DNA of 64,000 nucleotides from Swaminathania salitolerans (GTDB lineage Bacteria; Pseudomonadota; Alphaproteobacteria; Acetobacterales; Acetobacteraceae), in assembly GCF_007988945.1 (NCBI RefSeq), contig NZ_BJVC01000001.1, forward strand, positions 496,001 through 560,000, in the 5' to 3' direction. Below the pieces are notes generated by a model. The model was not told where the DNA came from, searched no databases, and saw only the letters and a list, made by a program, of their open reading frames with translations. The position numbers and the translations under genes are program-made. Below are positions 28,007-37,410 of the stretch, piece after piece; the first letter of the stretch is position 1; every line of letters starts with the position of its first letter.

Positions 28007-28798
28007 TTACAGTGTCTTCAGCATGCCTCCATCGACGAAATAGGAGGATCCCACGCTGTAGGACGCCTTGTCAGAACAAAGAAAGACGAAGAAATGAGCA
28101 AGTTCCTCAGGTGAGGCGAAACGTTTGATCGGCGCATGCTCGTCCGCCACGGATTGCAGATAGCCTTCCCAGTCGCCGCCGCTTTCCGCCGTGAGCTGTT
28201 TCGCGGTCTTGATCCAGTCCGGGGTCAGAACGAGACCCGGATTGACGCAATTGACCCGGATATTGTCGTTGATCAGCTCGGTAGCGAGCGTCTTGGAAAA
28301 CATCATGAGGGCGGCCTTGGTCACGTTATAGATCGGCTCGTACCACAGAGGCTGCACGGCGCAGATCGACGCATTGTTTATGATGACACCGCCGCCGCGT
28401 TTCTTCATGAGCGGTGCCAGACCCCGTGCAAGGCGAACGGCTGCCATGACATGCAGATCCCAGTAGAACTGCCATTTCTCGTCCGGTGCCTCCATGATCG
28501 TTTCATTCGAACCGGTGCCGGCATTGTTGATGAGGATATCGACCCCGCCAAACGCCTCCTCCACCTGGCTGACGATCGCGTTGACCCCGTCGGCGGTCGC
28601 AACATCGGCGGCGATGGCAAGGCAGCGAACGGAATGATCCGCCTCCAGCTTCGCAGCTGCCGCCTCCAGTCTTTCGCGATCGCGGGCGACGAGAGCGATA
28701 TGAGCCCCCTCCCGTGCCAGACCTTCCGCAACAGCAAGGCCGATACCCACGCTGCCGCCGGTGATGACCGCAACCTTGTTGCCGAGTCCCATATCCAT
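28007..28798 (-). CDS. SDR family oxidoreductase
   Basis: A 263-residue classical short-chain dehydrogenase: nucleotide motif TGGSVGIG (residues 13-20), NNAG (91-94), catalytic Ser144 (NNASI), Tyr157 and Lys161 (YNVTK). The end of beta-2 reads VARDRERL, favouring NADP. Substrate is unknown; the pairing with a xylitol dehydrogenase-like SDR suggests a sugar or polyol. ATG 28798 has GAGAGGAA about 7 bases upstream and is preferred to the upstream in-frame ATG at 28843. First gene of a likely two-gene minus-strand operon. Confidence 0.87.
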   Translation of the reverse strand: MDMGLGNKVAVITGGSVGIGLAVAEGLAREGAHIALVARDRERLEAAAAKLEADHSVRCLAIAADVATADGVNAIVSQVEEAFGGVDILINNAGTGSNETIMEAPDEKWQFYWDLHVMAAVRLARGLAPLMKKRGGGVIINNASICAVQPLWYEPIYNVTKAALMMFSKTLATELINDNIRVNCVNPGLVLTPDWIKTAKQLTAESGGDWEGYLQSVADEHAPIKRFASPEELAHFFVFLCSDKASYSVGSSYFVDGGMLKTL

Positions 28799-29147
28799 GT
28801 CCGTTTCCTCTCCGTGCGATGATGCCAGCGCCTTTTGCGGCACCTTTCATTCCGGATTGAGACGGGAAAAGAAGCAGCGCGGGAAGAGGGTCCGCCCACA
28901 CGTTGAGGTGTGGGGCGTACAAAGTGGCGTGAGCAGGCAAGAAGCTGAAAAACAACGTTTTTCCGAAGGTGCGCGCCGTATCCGTGGCCGGTTGTCTCCG
29001 GGGGGCATTTAGGGGCAGGATCCGGAACCGGCAGGATGACCGCTCGACGGGCGGGGTTCCAGGCTGCAAGAATGACGACAGGCAGGCTCTGACAGGCAGG
29101 CTCTGGGAGAGTCCCGCGCGGGATAAAATCCATGAAGGGAAAAATCC
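28799..29147. other. Divergent intergenic region with AT-type palindrome
   Basis: A 349-base gap between the SDR operon (minus) and the DUF333 lipoprotein (plus). It contains a perfect inverted repeat GAAAAAC-AAC-GTTTTTC at 28947-28963, a plausible operator for one or both genes, and a duplicated AAATCCATGAAG motif just before the lipoprotein start. I see no gene here. Confidence 0.45.
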
Positions 29148-29429
29148 ATGAAGCATGAAAGCGTATCGACGACCTGCGGGCGCGTCGCAAAGCAGCTCAT
29201 TCCGGCTCTGGCGCTTTTCGCTCTGGGCGGATGTGGCGGCGCGTCGCACGCGGCGAAAAAACCGGACATGACCAATCCGGCATCTTCTTATTGCGTGAAG
29301 CAGGGTGGGAAGCTCGAGATACGGCGCGGTCCGGGTGGCGAGACGGGATACTGCCATCTCGCTTATGGCCGGGTTGTGGAAGAATGGGTCCTGTATCGTG
29401 CGGCTCATCCCGCAACGGACGCGCACTGA
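29148..29429 (+). CDS. DUF333 family lipoprotein
   Basis: A 93-residue protein with a lipoprotein signal (LIPALALFALGGC, lipobox LGGC, lipidated Cys about residue 29) and a DUF333 domain: NPASSYCVKQGGKLE, then GGETGYCHLAYG and a C-terminal VEEWVLYR. DUF333 proteins are small secreted or lipid-anchored proteins sometimes labelled putative hemolysin; function is unproven. The two cysteines in the mature part may form a disulfide. Several AUG codons lie in the duplicated leader, so the exact start is uncertain. Confidence 0.82.
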   Translation: MKHESVSTTCGRVAKQLIPALALFALGGCGGASHAAKKPDMTNPASSYCVKQGGKLEIRRGPGGETGYCHLAYGRVVEEWVLYRAAHPATDAH

Positions 29430-29658
29430 GTTCCTCCCGGAACCCGATTGCGGGCCCTGTCCCCGGGAGCGGCCCGCCTTTCGCTCCGGCACTGTCCTGT
29501 CGATCATGTGAAGCAATCATGTGGAGCGGGAGGATGAACAGCGCGGGGTTTCAGCCGTTCAGTTCGGATATCTGCCTCTCCGCTGCGGTGCCGCCCGGAA
29601 TCGGTCCCATACTCCGGACCGGATCCCGCGTCCTTCGCATCCAGAAAAAGGGAAAACA

Positions 29659-30363
29659 ATGCCCGCCGAATTCCTGCCAGATCATCTGCTTTCGACGTCG
29701 CAAACGCCGGTCAGGGGTGTCGTGTTCGACATGGACGGCCTTCTTCTCGACAGCGAATCCCTCGCGATGGACGCACTCGTGGCCGCCGGACGCGATCTGG
29801 GGGAGGATGTTCCTTTATCCTTCTGCCGGAGGATGATCGGCGTCCCCGCAGATGGATGCCGCGCCCTGGTGCGGGATACCTATGGTGACTCCTTTCCGCT
29901 CGAGCGCTTCTTCTCCCTGCAGGAGGAGCATCTGCGTGTCTTCGTCGATACCGGCCGTCTCGTGCTCAAGACGGGCGTTCTTCCTCTGCTCGATCTTCTC
30001 GACGAGCGGCATATCCCCCGGGCGATCGCGACCTCGTCCAGTCGCTATCGCACCGATCATCATCTGAAGCTCGTCGGGTTGTTCGACCGGTTCGATGCGA
30101 TCGTGACCCGTGACGACGTCTCCCGGGGCAAGCCGGATGCCGAGCCCTATCTCACGGCAGCGTCGCGTATCGGAGTGGCCCCGGAGGAATGTCTCGCTCT
30201 CGAGGATTCCCGGAGCGGGGCACAGGCCGCACTGAATGCCGGCATCCGGGTGATCGTCATACCGGATCTGATCGCACCCAGCGAGGAGATCCGGGCTCAG
30301 GCGCTGGCGATCGTGAAAGATCTGACCGTCGCGCGCGGCTATATCGAGCGCCACACCGCCTGA
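29659..30363 (+). CDS. HAD-superfamily phosphatase, beta-phosphoglucomutase-like
   Basis: A 234-residue HAD hydrolase of subfamily I. Motif I is FDMDGLLLDSE (nucleophile Asp24, acid Asp26), motif II the Thr/Ser of IATSSSR, motif III the Lys of SRGKPDAEPYL, motif IV LEDSRSGAQAA. An alpha-helical cap domain is inserted after motif I. Likely a sugar-phosphate phosphatase or mutase. ATG 29659 is preceded by AAAGGGAAAA. It is convergent with the polyol dehydrogenase gene in a region of polyol enzymes. Confidence 0.88.
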   Translation: MPAEFLPDHLLSTSQTPVRGVVFDMDGLLLDSESLAMDALVAAGRDLGEDVPLSFCRRMIGVPADGCRALVRDTYGDSFPLERFFSLQEEHLRVFVDTGRLVLKTGVLPLLDLLDERHIPRAIATSSSRYRTDHHLKLVGLFDRFDAIVTRDDVSRGKPDAEPYLTAASRIGVAPEECLALEDSRSGAQAALNAGIRVIVIPDLIAPSEEIRAQALAIVKDLTVARGYIERHTA

Positions 30364-30500
30364 ACCCCGCGAGGGAGGGGCAGGGGAGCGCATATACGGC
30401 TGCCCGGATCGGGGGGCGCGCGATCGAGGCCCCCGGCCGGTAGCGAAAACCGGCCTTGTTCGCACAACCCGGGCGCGCGGTTGCACCCGCGCGCGATCAT

Positions 30501-31979
30501 CTAATGCGCCAGACTGCGCAGCAGCGACCCGACATCTTCCTCCGTCAGGCGTCTGAGCATGGTGGCGATGTTTTCGACCTGTCTGTCGTGATCCGGCAGG
30601 GGAGGGCCGAAAACGGACTCCATGGCGAGAAAGGCTTCGGCCTGCGCGGCATGGTCGTCGCGGGCCTCGGCACAGAGCTGTCGGAGCGTATCTGCACGCG
30701 GGTCGACCAGGGCTATTTCCAGCGCCTCCTGCTCATGGAGGGCAAACCACCGTATCCAGCTCGCAATGAGCAGCGTGGCGCCGGTTACGGCGCGTCCGGC
30801 CATCAGGTTCTCGCGCATGGGCTGGATGATCCGGCTGGCCATTTTCGCCGATCCGTTGCGCCCGATCCGTTCGACCTCGTGGACGATACCCGGATTGCGG
30901 AACCGGGCCATGAGGTCCCGGGCATAGGCGTCGGTTTCGTTCCCGGGCAGCGCCACACCTGCAGTCTGCTCCTGCCGCATGAACCGCGCCGCAATTGTGC
31001 CGAGTGCGGGGTCGGCAGCGGCCTCTGCGATGGTACCGAGCCCTGCAAGGGCGCCGACATAGGCCAGGATCATATGGGTCCCGTTGAGCATCTGGAGCTT
31101 CGCACGCTCGAAGACGTCTACATCACTGACGAATTTCGTGCCGGGATGGGCTTCCCAGAATGGCCGCTTCCCTTCGAAATCCTCGATGATCCACTGGAAC
31201 CAGGGCTCCGCCGAGAGAGGAATGCGATCCTCGAGCCCGCCGAGAAAGCGACGGGCATCCTCCCGGTCGTCGGCACTCGGTATGGGGACGATGCGATCGA
31301 CCATGGTATTGGGGAAACGCACCGTATCCGCGACCCAGCCGGCCAGGGCATCGTCACCCCGCAGGGCCAGAAAATCCAGTACCGCGCCGCGGAGGGTTTC
31401 GCCATTATGCGGAAGATTGTCGCAGCAGAGAATGACCGGCGGCGTTCCGCCCTGCGTCCTGACCCGTGCCAGACCGGCAGCGAGAATACCGATGGCCGTG
31501 CGGGGTCGGCTTTGGCCCAGATCCGCGACGATCTCTGTCGCATCCGGATCGAGCGATCCGTCGGCACGCAGATGGTAGCCGCTCGCCGTAACGGTCAGGG
31601 TGACGATATGCGTTCCCTCAGCGGCCAGTTCCGCGGCGATATCGGCGGAAGGATCTCCGGCGTGAAGCGCACGCGTGATGGCTCCCATCACCGAAGCGAC
31701 CGTTCCGGTCGGTTCCCGGGTCAGAAGCGTGTAGAGATTGTCCTGGGCCGAGAGGGACTGCGCCAGATCGGGACGGCGCATGGTGACCGAGGTAATGCCC
31801 CAGTCCAGCCCGGCTACGCCCTGCTGGCCGATGGCTGCCTGGGTTGCCGTGACCTGATGGGCCCTGTGGAAGTTTCCGCAACCGAGATGGAGCAGCCCGC
31901 TCCGCAGTTTTTCGGGCAGGAAACGCGGGGTATGCACGGTTTCGGGAACAAGCTCGAGCGTTGCGCGTGAAAGTAGCAA
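30501..31979 (-). CDS. Mannitol dehydrogenase family (long-chain polyol) oxidoreductase
   Basis: About 492 residues of the polyol-specific long-chain dehydrogenase family, which includes mannitol 2-dehydrogenase, fructuronate reductase and D-arabinitol dehydrogenase. Evidence: LHLGCGNFHRAHQ at the N-terminal Rossmann fold, TVTASGYHL, ILCCDNLPHNG, FPNTMVDRIVP and the catalytic KLQMLNGTH (Lys, Asn and His). I prefer the TTG at 31979 because GGGAGGA sits about 7 bases upstream; the ATG at 31997 has no such site. Exact substrate cannot be read. Together with the SDR and HAD genes it suggests sugar-alcohol metabolism. Confidence 0.9.
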   Translation of the reverse strand: MLLSRATLELVPETVHTPRFLPEKLRSGLLHLGCGNFHRAHQVTATQAAIGQQGVAGLDWGITSVTMRRPDLAQSLSAQDNLYTLLTREPTGTVASVMGAITRALHAGDPSADIAAELAAEGTHIVTLTVTASGYHLRADGSLDPDATEIVADLGQSRPRTAIGILAAGLARVRTQGGTPPVILCCDNLPHNGETLRGAVLDFLALRGDDALAGWVADTVRFPNTMVDRIVPIPSADDREDARRFLGGLEDRIPLSAEPWFQWIIEDFEGKRPFWEAHPGTKFVSDVDVFERAKLQMLNGTHMILAYVGALAGLGTIAEAAADPALGTIAARFMRQEQTAGVALPGNETDAYARDLMARFRNPGIVHEVERIGRNGSAKMASRIIQPMRENLMAGRAVTGATLLIASWIRWFALHEQEALEIALVDPRADTLRQLCAEARDDHAAQAEAFLAMESVFGPPLPDHDRQVENIATMLRRLTEEDVGSLLRSLAH

Positions 31980-32977
31980 AACTGTCCTCCCAGACATAAG
32001 GCGGGATTTTCGCCAGACCGGAAGAGGTCCGGACGTCCCGCGTCGCGTGGAGCCACCGATCCGGAAAGCGGTTCACCGATCGGTGCCGGGCATCGGACGC
32101 AATGTTGCGCTTTCCCCGATATCGTGCCGAAAATCGTCCCCGGCATCGTTCCGTCGGATCGTATCGGGCGCGATGCCGGCAGAGACGGACCGGACCGGTT
32201 GCCTTCGATGAGGGCAGCCGGAAGGACAGACCCGTCGTGATCGGGGCCAGCGCGGCTGGCGCGGACCCGGCTGGGGCAGGTGTGACGTAAGTGGATGTGT
32301 TGTGTGGGAAACAACGCGTGTCTGTCTGCCCGGGTCCCGACGATTGCGACATGTGCAGCTCAATTCCCCGTTACCCATACGTCCGGAAACTGTCCGGAGG
32401 AGCGAGCCGCGATATGACGAAACCCGTCCGGAATTTCATCTGCATGTTGCGAAACCGGAAGAATTGAGGAGCGATGGATCGAAAGAGCTCTCTGCGCGGC
32501 GGATCGTACCGAAGGTCCGGTACGCTCGTTCTCTTCCGCCCGTGTGCTCCCGTCATCGCATGAGACGCCTGACTGCGACCAGTCGGTCGGCGTCTTCGAC
32601 TATGCCCGTAGTGCCATAAATAGCCCCACCGGCCATTGGTCGGGATGCATAGTAGAACCCGGTATCCGGAATAGTTTCGTAACAACTGTCATGAAATATT
32701 CATAAGATCGGAAGAAATCACGAGCTGTACCGTCACAAGGTGTAAAATCGACGCGGTTTCACATCATATCTGTGATCATTGTGGTGATTTTCGATATTTC
32801 ATCACCGCAATCCTGAGCCCGGCGAAACAGGTCGATCGGACATGTTTTGAAATTTTATCCTTGCATTTCTGCCCTGGATGCCTATGTTTGTGCCATACAC
32901 ACGATTTCGTGATTGCCCAAACCCTGAGTGCCAGTGCGCTTCGTCGCCCGTGTTGCACGCATCGAAAGGACAATGCC
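31980..32977. other. Long intergenic region, partly AT-rich
   Basis: About one kilobase without a convincing gene between two divergent genes (polyol dehydrogenase minus, HAD phosphatase plus). The left part (to about 32600) has the usual high GC. From about 32640 to 32900 the sequence becomes clearly AT-rich. It contains an inverted repeat GGTGAT/ATCACC at 32783-32806 and further TGTGATCATTGTG-like dyads at 32770-32783 that could bind a regulator. Short frames here lack ribosome-binding sites and family resemblance. Confidence 0.5.
32861..32888 (+). promoter_or_regulatory. Candidate promoter for the HAD gene at 32978
   Basis: TTGCAT (32861-32866) and TATGTT (32883-32888) with a 16-base spacer lie at the end of the AT-rich stretch, about 90 bases before the start codon. 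Confidence 0.4.
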
Positions 32978-33736
32978 ATGACCGTCGCTCCTGCAACCGT
33001 TCCCGCACCCGCCGCAGCCAAGGATATCCCGGCCGCAATGCGTGTCGATGGCGCGCTCAAGCTCGTGATTTTCGATTGCGACGGCGTGCTGGTGGATGGC
33101 GAGCACCTCTCCACTGCCAAGATGGCCGAAGAGGCCCGGAACCACGGCTGGAATCTTTCCAACGAGGAAGCGCACCGCATTTTCACGGGTGGCGAGCTGG
33201 TCAAGATCGGCGAGCGTATCGGCCGTGAGACCGGCAAGACCATGCCCGAGAACTGGGATATGATGATGCAGGACCGCATCGTCAAAATGATGGAGACCGA
33301 GGCCGAAACCATCGACGGAGCGCATCAGATGCTCGAAGAGGTTCACGCGCTCGGTCTGCCGATCCGGATCGGCTCCAACTCGTCCGGTGCGGAAATGGAC
33401 GCGAAGTTCTCGAGCACGGGTCTGGACTCGCTGATCGAGGAAGAGCGCATCCATTCGGGGCGCGATCTCGATATGCCCAAGCCGCGTCCTGATCTCTACC
33501 TGCACGCGGCCGAGCTGGAAGGCGTCGGACCGGAGCATTGCATCGTGCTGGAAGATTCCGACACGGGCGCAGAAGCCGCCCGGCGCGCCGGCATGGCCTG
33601 CGTCCTTCTGCGCGATCTCAGCAAGCCGGCGCCGAGCTGGCCGGGTCTGATCCGGATCGGTCATCTGTCGGAATTCCCGGAGGTGCTCCGTAAGATCCTT
33701 GCCGCCCAGTCGGGAGGCAGCAAGCAGGCGGCCTGA
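32978..33736 (+). CDS. HAD-superfamily phosphatase
   Basis: A 252-residue HAD hydrolase: motif I FDCDGVLVDGE (Asp33, Asp35), motif II RIGSNSSGAEM, motif III Lys in LDMPKPRPDLYL, motif IV VLEDSDTGAEAA. A helical cap domain follows motif I. The first 25 residues are an Ala/Pro-rich extension. Likely a sugar-phosphate phosphatase; substrate unknown. AAAGGA precedes ATG 32978. Its monocistronic arrangement, own promoter and a clear intrinsic terminator suggest independent control. Confidence 0.88.
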   Translation: MTVAPATVPAPAAAKDIPAAMRVDGALKLVIFDCDGVLVDGEHLSTAKMAEEARNHGWNLSNEEAHRIFTGGELVKIGERIGRETGKTMPENWDMMMQDRIVKMMETEAETIDGAHQMLEEVHALGLPIRIGSNSSGAEMDAKFSSTGLDSLIEEERIHSGRDLDMPKPRPDLYLHAAELEGVGPEHCIVLEDSDTGAEAARRAGMACVLLRDLSKPAPSWPGLIRIGHLSEFPEVLRKILAAQSGGSKQAA

Positions 33737-33754
33737 TCTTCGGCCCATGCGATG

Positions 33755-33785
33755 GCCGCTCCGGGAGACCGGGGCGGCTTTTTTT
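33755..33785 (+). terminator. Rho-independent terminator after the HAD gene
   Basis: GCCGCTCC (33755-33762) pairs with GGGGCGGC (33771-33778, one G-T pair) around an 8-base loop, followed by a run of seven T residues. Confidence 0.88.
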
Positions 33786-33860
33786 GTATCGAGCGCTCCG
33801 GCGACGGCAACAGGTGCCTCCGAAAGGCGTTTCCCGGAGGTGACTCCGAGGGAGATGATC

Positions 33861-34073
33861 ATGTCCGGAAAAGAATTCGACAAGGGCGACGATGTTGCCT
33901 GGAACACCAGAAACGGCGAGACCGAGGGGCACGTCGTCAAGACGGTGACCAAGCCGATCAGGATCAAGAACAATCAGGTCAAGGCATCGAAAGACGATCC
34001 GAAGATCGTCGTCGAAAGTGCCAGGACCGGCGCCAGGGCAGCCCACAAGCCGGAAAGCCTGAAAAAGAAATGA
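33861..34073 (+). CDS. DUF2945 (hypervirulence-associated Tudor-like) protein
   Basis: A 70-residue basic protein with the DUF2945 pattern: FDKGDDVAWNTRNGETEGHVV, then a DDPKIVVES segment and a Lys-rich C-terminus (HKPESLKKK); the family is a small beta-barrel domain of unknown role. I chose ATG 33861, about 6 bases after GAGGGAGA; the ATG six bases earlier is too close to that site. Its stop overlaps the start of the next gene (ATGA), so the two are probably translated together. Confidence 0.78.
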   Translation: MSGKEFDKGDDVAWNTRNGETEGHVVKTVTKPIRIKNNQVKASKDDPKIVVESARTGARAAHKPESLKKK

Positions 34074-34636
34074 AATCATGGCACAGGAGTGGCCCGGAGA
34101 CCGTCCGGGCAGGCTCTTCCAGCATTGTCGCCCGCAGGCCCGCCAAGACCCAGGTCCCTGTGCGGAGAAGGTCTCGCCTGCCCGGTCTCTTTCTGCCTCT
34201 CATGCTCGCTTTGGGTCTGTCTGCCTCAGCAGGTGAGGCCTTCGCGCAGACCGGGGCCGCATCCTGCGACAATGCCCGGTTCCTGACCGATCAGGCAGGT
34301 CTCATGCAGACCGGACCGACCAGAGTCGATTTGCCGGAGCATATTTGCGGCAAGGTGGTTTCGTTCACGCGGCGCGCGCGCAGGACCCATAGCGGCGTGC
34401 ACGCCTATTTCGTCATAAGCGTTGCCCCCGGTCGGACGATCCGGATCGTATCGGATCTGGACAGGATGAATGCGCCGTCCTGGCCATGGGTGCGGGTCGG
34501 CGATCGGGTCGATGTTGTCGGTCGCTATTATTTCGACAGCGCTCGTGCCCAGGGAATCGACTGGACGCATCACGGCACTGGACGCCACTGGTCCATGCCG
34601 GGCTATGTCGAGGTGAACGGAACACGTTACGAGTAG
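34070..34636 (+). CDS. DUF3465-like exported protein
   Basis: Up to 188 residues. A hydrophobic signal-like segment (LPGLFLPLMLALGLSASAG, cleavage after AFAQ) is followed by a mature domain that fits DUF3465, an OB-fold-like family: HICGKVVSFTRRARRTHSG, VRVGDRVDVVGRYYFD and the typical ending IDWTHHGTGRHWSMPGYVEV. Function unknown; periplasmic. The start at 34070 overlaps the stop of the DUF2945 gene, but it leaves a long basic leader before the hydrophobic core, and a GTG just before RRRSRLPG would give a more normal signal peptide. Confidence 0.72.
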   Translation: MKSWHRSGPETVRAGSSSIVARRPAKTQVPVRRRSRLPGLFLPLMLALGLSASAGEAFAQTGAASCDNARFLTDQAGLMQTGPTRVDLPEHICGKVVSFTRRARRTHSGVHAYFVISVAPGRTIRIVSDLDRMNAPSWPWVRVGDRVDVVGRYYFDSARAQGIDWTHHGTGRHWSMPGYVEVNGTRYE

Positions 34637-34953
34637 GCCGGTCCCGATCGTCAGGAATGTGGTGAGCGCCCGGAGCTGGACGGTCTCGAGCGGCGTAACA
34701 CGCCCGGACCCGGGTTCCGGCTCGCCTGGCGTTGCCAAGCGCCTGACGCGTCAGGCTCCCGCACTTCCTGTTTCCGGACATGGGAGCAGCGCAGAGCAGC
34801 GCGACAGGTGAGCCGTATCAGAGACGCGCGGATTTCAGACAACTTGTAAGAACGCTTCGTATAAAGCGTGGTGATCGGGGCAGATTACCGCGCCCCGATC
34901 ACGCCCTCCGTCAGCGATGCTGCAATTGCATGCTTTGCGGAGTCATTCCGGTT
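34637..34953. terminator. Convergent intergenic region with three inverted repeats
   Basis: Between the DUF3465 gene and the end of clpA. GCCTGACGCGTCAGGC is a 16-base perfect palindrome at 34741-34756. GTGATCGGGGC (34871-34881) pairs perfectly with GCCCCGATCAC (34892-34902), 11 bp with a 10-base loop. Next to it ACGCTT/AAGCGT near 34853-34869 can form a third hairpin. They probably end transcription from both sides although no T-run is present. No gene is seen. Confidence 0.5.
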
Positions 34954-37290
34954 TCAGTTTTCGCTCGCCGCTTCGGAACGCTCGTCCGAATCCTCCTCCC
35001 CCGAGGGAGGCTGGGTGGGCGATGCCTCGAGAAACTCGAAACTCAGAGCATTGTCCTTCAGTCCGATACGCACCGCGCCGCCATTGGCGAGCGACCCGAA
35101 CAGAAGCTCTTCGGCAAGCGGCTTCTTGATCGTATCCTGAATGACGCGGCCGAGAGGACGCGCGCCATAGTGACGATCGTAACCCCGCTCCGCCAGCCAT
35201 TCCTTGGCCGCAGAGGTGATCTCGATCGTGACATGACGATCGGCAAGCTGGGCCTCTAGCTGGAGAATGAACTTCTCGACCACGCGCCCCACCGTCTCCG
35301 GCGTCAGATTGGCGAAGGGGATGATCGCATCGAGCCGGTTTCGGAACTCGGGCGTGAAGAGCCGCTTGATCGCATCCTCATCCTCGCCCGTGCGGTCCGT
35401 CCGACCGAAACCGACAGCCTCCTTGCTCAGATCGGCCGCACCGGCATTGGTCGTCATGATCAGGATCACGTTGCGGAAGTCGATCGTCTTGCCGTTGTGA
35501 TCCGTGAGACGACCGTGATCCATAACCTGAAGCAGGATGTTGTACAGTTCGGGATGTGCCTTCTCGATTTCGTCGAGGAGCAGAACCGCGTGCGGATGCT
35601 GGTCGATGGCATCGGTCAGAAGCCCGCCCTGGTCGAATCCCACATAGCCCGGAGGCGCGCCGATGAGACGCGAGATGGAATGGCGCTCCATGTATTCCGA
35701 CATGTCGAAGCGGATCAGCTCGATGCCCAGAGACGCGGCGAGCTGCTTGGCCACCTCGGTCTTGCCAACGCCGGTCGGACCCGAGAAGAGATAATTACCG
35801 ATCGGCTTCTCGGCATCCCGCAATCCGGCGCGTGCAAGCTTGATCGCCGCCGTCAATGCCTCGATGGCCCGATCCTGGCCGAAGACCATGTTCTTGAGGT
35901 CGCGGGAAAGCAGGCGCAACGTCTCGCGATCGTCGGTCGAGACCGATTTGGGCGGGATCCGGGCGATCTTGGCCACGATCTCCTCGATATCCTTGAGCGT
36001 GACCGTCTTGCGGCGCTTGCTTTCCGGAACGAGCATGCGCGAGGCGCCTGCTTCGTCAATGATATCGATCGCCTTGTCGGGAAGCTTCCGGTCGTGAACG
36101 TATTTGGCCGAGAGCTCAACGGCTGCCTTGAGGGCATCATCCGTATAGCGGATCTTGTGATGCTTCTCGTAATTGCCCTTGAGGCCACGAAGGATCCTGA
36201 TGGTGTCGCTGATCGAAGGCTCGGGCACATCGATCTTCTGGAACCGGCGTACCAGCGCGCGGTCCTTTTCGAAATGCTGGCGATATTCCTTGTAGGTGGT
36301 CGAGCCGATGCATCGCAGCGTGCCCGCTGCGAGAGCCGGTTTGAGCAGGTTCGATGCATCCATTGCGCCGCCCGACGTCGCTCCCGCGCCGATCACCGTG
36401 TGGATCTCGTCGATGAAGAGAATCCCGCCCGGGGTCTGGTCCAGCTCGGTCACGACCGCCTTGAGGCGTTCCTCGAAATCGCCCCGGTAGCGCGTTCCTG
36501 CGAGCAGCGCGCCCATATCGAGGGAGAAGATCGTCGCATCGAGCAGAACCTCAGGCACGTCGCCTTCCACGATGCGCTTGGCGAGCCCCTCGGCAATCGC
36601 GGTCTTGCCCACGCCGGGATCGCCGACATAAAGCGGGTTGTTCTTCGTGCGGCGGCACAGGATCTGGATCGTGCGCTCCACCTCGTTGTCCCGACCGATC
36701 AGCGGATCGATCTTCCCGTCCTCGGCGCGCTGGTTCAGATTGACGCAATAGGCGGACAGCGCCTCGGGGGGCTTCGGCGTCTTGCCGGGTTTTTCGTCAC
36801 GCTCGCCGTCCTCCTTGTCCTTGGCGCCCATGGGGGTGCGGCGCGTGGAGCGATCCGGCGCCTTGGCGATGCCATGCGAGATGAAATTGACCGCATCGAG
36901 ACGGGTCATGTCCTGAAGTTGCAGGAAATAGACGGCATGGCTCTCGCGTTCGGCGAAAAGAGCGACGAGCACATTGGCGCCTGTCACCTCATCGCGACCG
37001 GTCGATTGCACATGGATTGCGGCACGCTGGATGACGCGCTGGAAGGCGGCTGTCGGCTTGGGTTCGCTAGGGCGATCGGAGGCGAGTCCGGCCAGATCCT
37101 TGTCGAGGAATTCCGTCAGATCGGCGCGAAGCTTCTCGAGATCGATTCCGCAGGCCTTGAAGACCGTCACCGAGTCGGTGTCCTCGGTCAGGGCGAGCAG
37201 GAGATGTTCGAGCGTTGCATATTCGTGCCGCCGCTCGCTGGCGAGGGTCAGGGCACGATGGAGCGTCTGTTCGAGCATACGAGACAACAT
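34954..37290 (-). CDS. clpA: ATP-dependent Clp protease ATP-binding subunit ClpA
   Basis: A 778-residue AAA+ unfoldase that feeds substrates to ClpP. N-terminal Clp-N repeats (about 1-145), a charged linker, the first AAA domain with Walker A GDPGVGKT (224-231), and the second with GPTGVGKT followed by EVAKQLA; the ClpP-binding loop region reads [14 protein letters not shown]. The C-terminus is acidic and Ser/Glu-rich ([15 protein letters not shown]). AGGAG lies 8 bases upstream of ATG 37290. It follows clpS on the same strand with a 120-base gap, the standard order. Confidence 0.97.
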   Translation of the reverse strand: MLSRMLEQTLHRALTLASERRHEYATLEHLLLALTEDTDSVTVFKACGIDLEKLRADLTEFLDKDLAGLASDRPSEPKPTAAFQRVIQRAAIHVQSTGRDEVTGANVLVALFAERESHAVYFLQLQDMTRLDAVNFISHGIAKAPDRSTRRTPMGAKDKEDGERDEKPGKTPKPPEALSAYCVNLNQRAEDGKIDPLIGRDNEVERTIQILCRRTKNNPLYVGDPGVGKTAIAEGLAKRIVEGDVPEVLLDATIFSLDMGALLAGTRYRGDFEERLKAVVTELDQTPGGILFIDEIHTVIGAGATSGGAMDASNLLKPALAAGTLRCIGSTTYKEYRQHFEKDRALVRRFQKIDVPEPSISDTIRILRGLKGNYEKHHKIRYTDDALKAAVELSAKYVHDRKLPDKAIDIIDEAGASRMLVPESKRRKTVTLKDIEEIVAKIARIPPKSVSTDDRETLRLLSRDLKNMVFGQDRAIEALTAAIKLARAGLRDAEKPIGNYLFSGPTGVGKTEVAKQLAASLGIELIRFDMSEYMERHSISRLIGAPPGYVGFDQGGLLTDAIDQHPHAVLLLDEIEKAHPELYNILLQVMDHGRLTDHNGKTIDFRNVILIMTTNAGAADLSKEAVGFGRTDRTGEDEDAIKRLFTPEFRNRLDAIIPFANLTPETVGRVVEKFILQLEAQLADRHVTIEITSAAKEWLAERGYDRHYGARPLGRVIQDTIKKPLAEELLFGSLANGGAVRIGLKDNALSFEFLEASPTQPPSGEEDSDERSEAASEN

Positions 37291-37410
37291 GGGGAACGCT
37301 CCTTTGGGTCAGGCGGGAAGAGCCAACAGGAAGGATGTGGGGAGAATCGTCTTTTGTAAAAGGGTTCCTTGCAGTCCTTTTCCGAAAGCTCGGCGAACAG
37401 GTGCCGGCGA

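Noticed and set aside
32102-32619. Short open frames in the long intergenic region
   Set aside because: No start signals or resemblance to known proteins; Arg/Pro/Ser-rich as expected from random GC-rich DNA.
31980-33785. Mobile element as the cause of the AT-rich stretch
   Set aside because: No transposase or integrase, no terminal inverted repeats and no target duplication were found.
35497-37359. Long plus-strand open frame of about 620 codons across clpA
   Set aside because: clpA on the minus strand is certain; the opposite frame is a compositional shadow.
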